64,000 bases of DNA, from NCBI RefSeq assembly GCF_001625215.2, contig NC_030386.2, forward strand, positions 38,753,296-38,817,295, in the 5' to 3' direction. This document shows, piece after piece, positions 50,015-59,500 of the stretch. The DNA comes from Daucus carota subsp. sativus (Eukaryota; Streptophyta; Magnoliopsida; Apiales; Apiaceae). Positions within the stretch are counted from its first letter, which is position 1. Every line of letters starts with the position of its first letter. The position numbers were made by a program, and so were the translations under genes. The notes beneath the pieces were generated by a model. It was given only the letters and a program-made list of their open reading frames with translations. It was not told where the DNA came from and made no database searches.

Positions 50015-52297
50015 TCAACATCTAGCATATTTACAAGCAGCATGTTTCGAACTCCACTTCGAACCACACCTATAGCAGAATTCATATGAACATCTGCAAG
50101 TCATATGAGAACAACCCTGTGATTTTTCGACATAAAATTTGCAGCTAGGACATTTCCTCCAGTTGTTCTTCTTAGCGATCTTTTCCACCATGAGATCTAT
50201 TCCCCGTTTCTTTTTACCACTTAACTTGAGAAATTCGTGGCATGTGAATTCTGGATGCCAAGGGACCTGGCACTGTGCACAAAATGTTCGTTGGCATACG
50301 GGGCATTTTGTTTCAGTGACTTCTGATCCTGAATCATTAACAAGCATTATGGAACAATCCCTGAAAGGACAGTAGAGCTTCTGCGATTCTTCTATCATGG
50401 ATTTGCAAAGAGACTCATCCCAGCAGATTAGAATGTCTTCACTAAACATCCACCTACAAGCGCCTGAATCTAGTGTTGTATTGCATTTTACGGCAGGGCA
50501 GGTGACGATCTTTACTTTGTCTTGAACTTTGGTTTCAACGTGTTTGCTTGTACAGTTGTCACAAAAAGAGTGAGAGCATGTACTGTTTGTGAACATCTGC
50601 CAGGATTCTTTGTGTTCCATACAAATTTCACAGAAGCTTTCAGATGGTTTGACAACTTTGTCTATAACCTTTTCCGACTTTGTTTCTGATAGTGGTAATA
50701 ACTGGATAGTAGAGGATGATGCACTGATTTCAATCTTCGAATTCAGTTGAGAAGCGCACAGATTATTTTGAATATGCAATTCTTTTTCTCTTTCAGGCTC
50801 CTTAATCTGCGCTGAAAGCAATAAACATCCACTCGAATTACTACTAAATCACATGAACAATCTGAATGGTCTCATACACGACAAACCTCAAATGTGCATC
50901 GATACACGTCTTGCCTGAAAAGGCAACCATTAAGCAGACCAGGGCGAGCAACAAAAGGGATTTACCAAATTGCATCAAAAAGTATAGAATCAATTGTAAT
51001 AATATTAGAACATCCACTGCTTGGCCAGGAAAAGGGTGGTTCTGATCTCTAAACAATTTTTATAAGAAGAATTTGGCCGTACTGGTGTTAGTTTGGTAGT
51101 AAAAATACTAGAGTTCAACTGTCATATATACGGAGATTGTATTAACATCAGCCAATATTAGTCAAATAAAAGTGCACGGTGAGATGAACCAGCAAGTAGT
51201 AGTTAATCGTTATGCCCTGTAGTTTTCTTGGGTATATTTTATTATGCCTCGCAGTTTGATAGAGCATGAACATTATTTCACTCTGGCAATGAATTTCAAA
51301 TTAGAACAAGATAATAGTTCAAATTAACAAGAACTAACGAGCTTACAAGATTTAAAAAGGCCAGTTTACATAATTACATTCGGCAAAAAAGAGAGGCCAA
51401 TTCACGACTTTGCGAAAAAACAGAGAGATCTGTTTACTTTCACCAAGCAAGCACAGTAGCAACACTATGTAGCAACATCTTTATTTCGCGTAGGAATCGT
51501 GTAGATCACTTTTTTCACAACCAATAAGATCCAAAAGCAAGAAAGCGACTAAATATTAGTTTAGTCAATCAGAAAACTTGAAGTGTTAAACTTGTATTCT
51601 TACTCATGCTACAGGCTTCTTAAGTGTTCTGCCATCACAAACTATGTTGCATAACATCATAATTTCATAGTTCAAACTTTTGCAAATTCCGTATAATTTC
51701 ACACTAACTAATCCGATATTAGCATAATCAATCAAGAATAAATTCACGGGCAGTTCTAGCAACAGGCACCCCTAAACATTTTTCGACATACTTTCATCAT
51801 TCTAAATTTTATAAACTTATAAAAGTGTTTCACAAAATTAAAAAAAATATACACGTATTTTTCGAAAATGTGTCTGGCGCCCGGTTAGAAAATAATCATA
51901 AATCCGCCCCAGTCAAATCATGTCAATTATCAACCTAATCCAGGATCAGCTCCAAAAGCATATATTAGGTATGGAGTAGCTATCAAATAATGTATAAAAT
52001 TGTCAAGTGCTCAACTAAAAATAATTTATATACAATCCCGTAACTAAAAAAATTGCATTTTGATTGATGGATAAAAAAATATATTTTGAGCCAAATCAAG
52101 AAGCAGCTGATGAAATTATTGTAAATCAACACCCAAAATTTGTAAACACCTATACCTTGATCGACGGTGTTGAGCTCCGGCGAAGCATCGCCGGGACGAT
52201 CAAACTCCGGTGAATCAGCACAGTTTTTGATCACTCTCTTCTTCTTCTTCTTGGAGTAGAGAGCGCAAAGAAGTGAGCTCAGCATCACTTTCACCAT
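50015..52297 (-). CDS. RING-IBR-RING (RBR) E3 ubiquitin ligase
   Basis: Two exons (52297-52156 and 50811-50015) join in phase 1 to 312 residues. RING1 starts CEICMEHKESWQMF and has CSHSFCDNC. The IBR covers LYCPFRDCSIM, CPVCQRTFCAQC and HPEFTCHEF. RING2 is WRKCPSCKFYVEKSQGCSHMTCRCSYEFCYRCG, in which the Cys of QGC aligns with the catalytic Cys of RBR ligases. RBR enzymes take ubiquitin from an E2 onto this Cys before passing it to the substrate. The protein is small, like plant RNF144/RSL1-related RBRs; the target is unknown. The N-terminal 70 residues have a lysine run (YSKKKKKRV) and no domain. Exon 1 was chosen because its phase fits and its ATG opens a short coding block ending at GTATAG. 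A potential cryptic exon at about 50886-50913 would break the frame. Confidence 0.85.
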
Positions 52298-52765
52298 GAA
52301 TCATACGTGTCTGATTATCAGCAAGGCTAACGTGTGATTGAAGCTGAAGAAACATGTAAAAACAAAAATTGGAGAAAATTGTTAGTGAAGAAAGATGATA
52401 AATAAAAATGAAATTGGAAGTGTCGGGTGGATATTTATGTCGATCAATAGGTAGAGTCGCAGAGAGACGTGGCTTTAGTTGTTATTCAACACCTCGACAC
52501 TTGTTTTAGAAACGGTATCTAATTAGTGAATAATGATGATGCATGGTCGCTTTATATTATTTTATTAGCCACCTATTTATAATTATATAGTCCCAAGGCC
52601 TGGGCAGCCTCTTGTTAATTTTATTCGGAGAAATAAAGTTATTTTTATTTTGAGCCGAGAAATGTTTTTATCTGTATAAATCTCCTATAAATCTCGGGTA
52701 AACATAATCAACATAGAAAATTGAAGAAAATTCTAACGAAAAGAAATGTTTGGTTCTGGTTTTTA
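52298..52765. other. Upstream region of the RBR gene, interrupted by the gypsy insertion
   Basis: Non-coding. The LTR retrotransposon inserted about 470 bp upstream of the RBR start codon. Confidence 0.5.
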
Positions 52766-52770
52766 TGTTT

Positions 52771-53166
52771 TGTTAGAGCCAAAGTTCTGCCGGATGCCAA
52801 AGCCTGAATATGACCTGAAACAGAGAAGAATGCGAGGGTTTGTCCCCCCGATTCACCTCCGGTGTGAGAATAAGTTAGTGGCTCTAGGAAGGGTTTAGAG
52901 AACTGCAAGCGAGTATGTAAAAGTGTATGTATGAATGTGTATAAAGTTGTGTATATCTATTACCCTCGATTTACCTTCTTTATATAGGGGGGAGATGAAC
53001 CTGAGCTTTGTAACGTTCCCCCCCCGATGCGGGAGGGAAATGATGGTGAGTAAAGGAGGCGGGATTCTCTCGCTCGACCGTTGCAGTAGTAATGGTGGAG
53101 TTCGAATGATGGGCTGGACCTGCTTTGGGCCGTAGTGAATTGGGCCGAAAGGCTTATAACCCAACA
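52771..53166 (-). repeat. 3' LTR of the Tat-type gypsy element
   Basis: 396 bp, read leftwards from TGTTGGGTTATAAGCC to GGCTCTAACA. It is the same as the other LTR at 61994-62388 apart from one extra C in the run at 53019-53026. The outer flank is TGTTT at 52766-52770, the target duplication. Just inside it, at 53167-53176, is CCTGGGGACA on the minus strand, the likely short polypurine tract. Confidence 0.95.
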
Positions 53167-53417
53167 TGTCCCCAGGCTTCGGCCGGGTTGCAAACGCGGC
53201 CGAAGTCTAAGTTTGTTTCGACCGACCGATCGGACGAGGTGTTAGGCTGGGAGATCGACAGATGCTTCGGTATGATTTCAAACGTTTGATCCTGCCGACG
53301 CGTGGTGTCGCTTGAGCATTTCTTGGGTTGGATGACGTTACCTCGAGATGTGCGTTAAATCTGGGCCGTGCATTCCAAAGGGTGCATTAAATGAGGCGCG
53401 CCTTTTCATAATTTGCT

Positions 53418-53425
53418 TATAAATA
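53418..53425 (+). promoter_or_regulatory. Putative TATA box of the antisense gene in the gypsy element
   Basis: TATAAATA in the context TTGCTTATAAATACAAATC lies just inside the element, facing right. A leader with a GTAAGT donor at 53576 and an acceptor ending 53984 (TTTGCAG) follows, suggesting a 5' UTR intron. Confidence 0.55.
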
Positions 53426-53988
53426 CAAATCATTACTCGGTTTCTTTTCATATTTCCAACATCTCCTCATTTTCTTTGCAACTCCCCGCTCTCTCAGACT
53501 CCTACTCTCCAGCAACCGGCGACGGTCCCAGTTCCGGCTTATTTCCACCGTTTCTTTCCGTTCTTTCTCCAACAAGTAAGTTCCTCTTCCATCCTCGTCG
53601 ATTTTTCTTACTGTCTTTGTAGAATGTTGTTAGATATCATGGATTCTTTGTATTGTATTTTCCGGCGAGTAGTTTTCTTTTGCCGTTTGTCTACATTGTG
53701 CTGGTTGTCGTAGATTAGGATTGTATTTTCCGGCGGTTCCCAGTTTTTCAACTTAGGTCTTGCCGCCGCTTCCCCCTCCGTTTTGCTGCTTTTATTTGTA
53801 TTTTAATTTCTGTCGCGTCTTGAATGTTGGTCGATTCGCTGCTTGGGTTGGCTCTCTAGGGTTAGGTTTGGTTGAGTCACGTTGGCCCGACCCGATTCGG
53901 CCCTCTGTACTCGGGCTTACTTCTTTTTCTTCTTTTTCTTTCTTTCCGAGTACAAGGCTTATGTTTGCCTTCTCTCGTTTGCAGGCAA

Positions 53989-55767
53989 ATGGATCGGTCG
54001 GGCGACGTAGTGGGTACATCTTATTCGGCTGCGGATCACTTTAGCGATGCGCTGAAGTTCCCCATGGCCAACTTCCCCTCTTTGTTGACCGAAGCGGACC
54101 TGAAAACGTTTCGGATAAAGTACCAGATCCATCGGTCCTGGGATATCTATGCGGCTGTTCCGGCTGACTGTATCTATCAGACCCCTGAGTCGGAGGACGG
54201 GCATCGGTGCGTTGGTATTTCCGAAAACGCTTTTAAGTGTGGTTTTCGGTTGCCGATGCTGCCCCTCCTGAAGAAGCTTTTGAAACAAATGGGGATCGCC
54301 CTGGGTCAACTGGATCCGAACGGGTTCACCTACATCAACGTCTTTCAGCATAGATGTTTGATGGCTGGCGTTTCTCCTCGGCCGGCTCTCTTCTGGAATC
54401 ATCATGATTTTAAGAAGAACGCCAAGAGCAATGGTTTCTACACCATCGGTCGCAAGACCGGCCGGCCGAATTGGTGCGAAACCAACTCGAGTAACAAGGG
54501 GACGCACGAACGGTGGTTCTTCTTGGGGGGTCACTCGATCCACAAGTTCTCGACGTGGAGAGAAGTCGACCCTTCGGTTATTACCACTCCCCATCTGGTC
54601 GGCAGGGATTTGGAGGACTTTGAGAAATTAAACAAAGTCCAGGAACCGAACCGAATCCTGTTGTCGATGAGTCGGGAAAAGGAGTGGCTCTTCACTCTTT
54701 GGGGTAGTGACGGTAGTCTCTTGTTTCTTCTATGCTTTTCCTTCTGATAGTCAATTGCTGGGTTTATATGTGCTTTATTGTTTTAACACTTGTCTTTTTT
54801 GTGCAGTGTCTTCCCGAACCGAAGCTCTCAAGAGGAAGACAGCGAAGGCAATGGCGGCCAGGAAGGAGGCCGAAGCAAAGGCTCGCGGCGAGCCGACGGC
54901 CGGGGCTATAGTTCAGGCCGATGCTTCCCGGGATAAGACTCCCGAGGTCGGTCGAGCGGATGGAATAGTCGAGAAATCCTCCGAGGTTGAGGAGGTTTCG
55001 GCTGTAGAAGCACCCAGGAAGAGGAATAGGCCGGACGGCTCGTCTGAAGTCCGGCCTTATGTCCCGGAGTGGTCGGTTCTGTCGACCGACTCAATCGCGA
55101 TCCTTGCTCCCGATCGGATTAAGGATGTCGCGGGCGATCTCTGCCGATCGCAGGTCTTGCCAGCCGACCGAGGAACTTACGAGTCGGCGACTGCTTTGCA
55201 AGCTTGCGAACAACTGATGTGTTTCCTTTCTTTGGTAAGTGCCACCGTTCTTCATCTATTTGTGTATATAGGTTCTGGATATGTTTTTTGACTTGTCTGA
55301 ATTTTGTGCAGGCTTCTCCTTGGGCGGCGGCGGTGACCGACAAGGTCCAAGATATGCAAAAGCAGATGGCTGGGGTCAATGCCCTCACTATTCGGGCCAA
55401 TCTCGCCGAGAGCACTCTCGCGGCCCTGAAGACGGAGCTGGACGCCGCCCACCAGGACCTGAAGGACCTTCGGGAGTCTGAAGGTCGTCTGAAGGGTCAG
55501 GTCGACACTCTGACCAGGAGGGTTCAGCGCCGCAACCTGGCACTGAAGGCCGCCCGAAAGAAGGAGAAGAAGACGAGGAAGCTTCTTGAGAAGACCGAGG
55601 ATCGGTTCCTTGATATTGGATATGACGAGGCGGTCCGTCGGGCCCACAAGGAAGGCTTGGATCATAAGTTGCTTTTGGACGAAGGCGCTTCTGATCCGGT
55701 CGGCCGTGAGGATCCGGACGAACCCCTTGTTGTTTCATCCGATCCCGAGACTGACTACTCGGAGTAA
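53989..55767 (+). CDS. Antisense accessory gene of the gypsy element (gypsy-type transposon domain)
   Basis: Three coding exons (53989-54703, 54807-55234, 55312-55767) join in phases 1 and 0 to 532 residues. The first ATG lies five bases after a splice acceptor, so a non-coding first exon is likely. The N-terminal 240 residues (FPSLLTEADLKTFRIKY, GFRLPMLPLLKKLLKQMGIALGQLDPNG, RWFFLGG) resemble the plant 'putative gypsy type transposon' domain, also seen in retrotransposon-derived proteins. The middle is basic and Ala/Glu-rich (EALKRKTAKAMAARKEAEAK). The C-terminal third is a long coiled coil (STLAALKTELDAAHQDLKDL) with an acidic end. It runs opposite to gag-pol, between pol and the 3' LTR. 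Antisense extra ORFs are known in Tat elements; their function is unknown. Confidence 0.8.
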
Positions 55768-55781
55768 TTCTGTACTTTCAT

Positions 55782-55875
55782 TGGCCTTCGGGCCATTTAT
55801 TTGTAAAAACGATCTGCCTTCGGGCTTCATATAAATATTTCGCCTTCGGGCTTTGAATTAATTTTGCCTTCGGGC
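55782..55875 (+). repeat. Four GCC-UUCG-GGC hairpin motifs between converging genes
   Basis: GCCTTCGGGC occurs at 55784-55793 (within TGGCCTTCGGGCCA), 55816-55825, 55842-55851 and 55866-55875. Each would fold in the + transcript as a short stem closed by the very stable C(UUCG)G tetraloop. They lie right behind the stop codon of the antisense gene. Confidence 0.7.
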
Positions 55876-56501
55876 TTGCTTTTCGTACTTAGTCTTATCT
55901 CCATACATGCTTTTGTTTCTGATGTATGTCTTAGATAATGTATGTCTTCGACCGGTCAGTCTCCATGCTTTTTGTTTTGTTGTCGCAACTTTTAGGCCGA
56001 CCGATCAGCTCTTATGCGACTGTATGTCTTAAACCGAAGGGTTTCGATACATGTTCGATATATATATATATATTTTTTTTTTTTTTTATGTATGTCTTTG
56101 ACCGTTCGGTCTCAATACAATTTTAGCAATTTCACGTCTGACCAATAAATCTTGATACACGCTAATTGGATTCGGAAATGTGCGTCTTTAGCCTAAAATA
56201 TTGGCTTCAGCACAATGCCTCGATCCCCCAATATTTGGGGATTGTTATTATCTTTAAGTTATGCATTCGATCGGCCCCATTGTAGATAAAAACAATCGTG
56301 CAAATATTAAGTTAAATGAAGGCCAGCTCCTTCGGTCCCGTAATTCTGATCAGGTGGCCCCGAGTTACGGGATCGGTCGGAGTGTTAAACATTTTGAAAT
56401 TACTCAAAAAAAATTTGAAGTAGGAGCTTTTATTCATTGTAAGGGAAACAATTACATAATTGTAAGGAAGTACCGAAAGTAAAATGTTCGGACGGGAAGC
56501 C
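55876..56501. other. Spacer between the convergent genes of the gypsy element
   Basis: Non-coding. It contains several variants of GTATGTCTT...GACCG(G/T)TC(A/G)GTCTC (near 55923-55965, 56024 and 56091), a (TA)n run followed by a T-run at 56057-56088, and the expected 3' ends of both transcription units. Confidence 0.55.
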
Positions 56502-59500
56502 TTACTGATAATATTTCCGGAGCTGGGAAGCATGCCAAGTGTTCTTAATGGGGCTTCCATCCGGAGTGGCAAGTTTGTACGTTCCCGGCCGAACTATCTC
56601 AACAACAGTGTATGGGCCTTCCCAGTTTGGCATAAGTTTTCCTTGCTTCGTCGGCATGGAAGTAGCCAAGTCTCGGAGAACCATGTCCCCAACTCTGAAA
56701 GAGCGTTTTCGGATACCCGAATCATAATATTGAGATGCTTGCTGTTGGTATCGGACGTTCCTCTGATGGGCGGCTTCTCTTTCTTCTTCCAAGAGATCCA
56801 GGTTGCCTCGGAGGCCATATTCATTGGTATCAGGATTGAAGACCTGGGTTCGGTAAGATTCCAGTCCAACCTCAACCGGGACAAGCGAGTCGGTCCCGTA
56901 AGCTAACCGAAACGGCGTTTCTCCTGTCGAAGAGCGAGGAGTGGTTCGGTATGCCCACAGGACCCAAGGGAGCTCTTCGGCCCATAATCCCTTAGCTTCT
57001 CCAAGGCGCTTCTTAATTCCGTGAAAGATGATCTTGTTAGCTGCCTCAATCGCCCCGTTCCCTTGGGGATGACCGACCGAGCTGAATCTCTGTTGAATGC
57101 CGAAGTTGGCCAAGAATTCCTTAAACTTCTTCCCAACAAACTGAGTGCCGTTATCGGACACACACACCATCGGTATTCCGAACCTTACAATTATTTGCTC
57201 CAGGAAGAATTTCTTGGCAGCCTGTTCGGTGATAGCCGAAAGTGGTCGGGCCTCGACCCACTTTGTCATGTAATCAATGGCCACTATGCAATATTTGGCT
57301 TGCCGGGTGCTGGTCGGTAGGATTCCAACTATGTCGATGGCCCACATGGAGAAAGGGATTGGGCTGAGGACCGAAGTCATTTCTTCCGGGGGTTGCTTCG
57401 GAACATTGCTGTGGATTTGACACTGTCGGCATTTCTTTGAATAGTTGGCCGCATCTTCCCTGAGGGTTGGCCAAAAGAATCCCTGTCGGAGTATCTTTAG
57501 GGCTAGGGATCGGCCGGCCAGATGTTCGCCGCAGATGCCTTCATGAACTGTCTCCAGAGCCAGAAGTTGTTCCTCTGGATCCAAGCATCGGAGCAGGGGC
57601 TGAGAGACTGATCGCCTAAAGAGTCGGCCCCCGATCAGTGTGTAGCTAGCTGCTCGGTACTTTATCTTTTGGGCTTCCTTCTTTTCTAAGGGCAGGAACC
57701 CCTCTTCTAGATATGCTCGGATGGGGGTCATCCAATTTATGCCTTGATGAATCTCCAGGCAAGCTTTCTTGTCGACCGAAGGCATCTTGACCTCCGTCAG
57801 GTAGATAGACCCCGTCAAATTCTGTGTTTCGGCCGAGGCTAAACGAGAGAGAGCATCGGCGCGGCCATTGTCCTCCCGACCGATGGCGCTTAATTCAAAT
57901 GTTTCGAAAAACAGAGTTTGTTCCCGTACTTTAGCGGCGTAAGCCTTCGTTCGGGGCTCTTTCTGTTCATACTCCCCAGAAAAGTGCTTGACAACCAGCA
58001 TGGAGTCACTGAAGGCCCTCAAATGCCTTACTTCCAGGTTTTTCGCTAGACCCATGCCTGCCAAGAGGGCTTCGTACTCGGCCTCGTTGTTGGTTAAAGG
58101 GAAAGTGAACCGGATGGCTTGACAAATCTCAAATCCCTCGGGACTAGAAAGGATCAATCCGGCCCCACACTTCGACCCGGCCACCGACCCATCCACAAAC
58201 AACTTCCACTTTCCTGGAGTCCGGATGAGCTGTTCCTTCGGCTCCAAGTCCTTCGGCCCGGAAAAGATGCACTCCACCATGAAGTCAACCAAGGCTTGGG
58301 CTTTAATTGCTGTTCGGGGAACGTACTCTAAGTCGTATTCCCCCAATTCTACAGACCAGGCGACGACTCTGCCCGAAGCCTCTGGTCGGCTGAGGATCTT
58401 CTTCAAAGGTTGGTCGGTGACCACTTGTATCGTTCGCCCTTGGAAGTAATGTCGCAATTTTCGGGAGGCCATGACCAGCCCATATGCGAACTTCTCGGCG
58501 TTCGGGTATCGGCTTTCGGCATCCCTCAGCATATGAGACACATAGAAGACCGGGTGTTGGTTATTCTCGTGCTCCTTCACTAAGACCGCACCAAGGGTTC
58601 GGTCAGTTACTGCTAAGTACAGCTGGAGGGTCTCCTTCGGATCGGGCCTTAGCAATAGAGGGGCTCTAACCAGATATTCCTTTATTTCTTCGAAGGCCTT
58701 TATGCAGTTCGGCCCCCACTCAAAATTCTTGGCTCCCTTCAAAACTTCAAAAAATGGGAGCGCTTTTTCTGCCGACCGAGAGATGAACCTTCGGAGGGCT
58801 GCCAGTCGCCCGGTCAGCCTCTGAATGTCCCGAATGGTCTTCGGGGCTTCCATTTCTAATACTGCCTTTATTTTTTCAGGATTCGCCTCGATCCCCCTTG
58901 CGCTGACCATATACCCTAGGAACTTGCCACTACAAACCCCGAAGGTGCACTTGGCGGGGTTGATCTTCATGTTGTTCCGTCTTAGGGTCTCAAAGCATTC
59001 CTTGAGGTCATCGGTATGATCTCGAAACAAGGACTTTACTATCATATCATCGACGTAGCATTCCATGTTTCGGCCTATCTGATCGGCGAAGACTTTATTC
59101 ACCATCCTTTGAAAAGTGGCCCCCGCATTTTTCAGACCGAAGGGCATCTTGATGTAAGCATAGGTTCCCTTCGGGGTGATGAATGCTGTCTTAGGAATAT
59201 CCTCGGCATCCATGGCGATCTGATGATAGCCTGAAAATGCGTCTAAAAAGCTGAGTATTTGATAGCCAGAGGTGGCATCTATCAGCTGATCGATGTTCGG
59301 CAGAGGGTAATGATCTTTCGGGCAATTTTTGTTGAGGTCGGTATAATCGACACACATTCTCCATTTGTTGTTTGACTTTTTGACCACCACCACATTTGCC
59401 AACCACTCGGGATACTCTATCTCTTCAATAAACTTGGCCTCCAATAACTTCTCCACTTCGGCCTCAATCACCTTCTGCCTCTCCACAGCGAAGTTCCTCT

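Noticed and set aside
50844-51056. Possible middle exon of the RBR gene (GKTCIDAHLR)
   Set aside because: It has splice-like borders, but including it would put the RING region out of frame, whereas direct joining of the two called exons is in phase.
55119-55738. Several minus-strand frames opposite the antisense gene of the gypsy element
   Set aside because: GC-rich composition keeps them open; they show no gag, pol or other domain and overlap the better-supported spliced gene.
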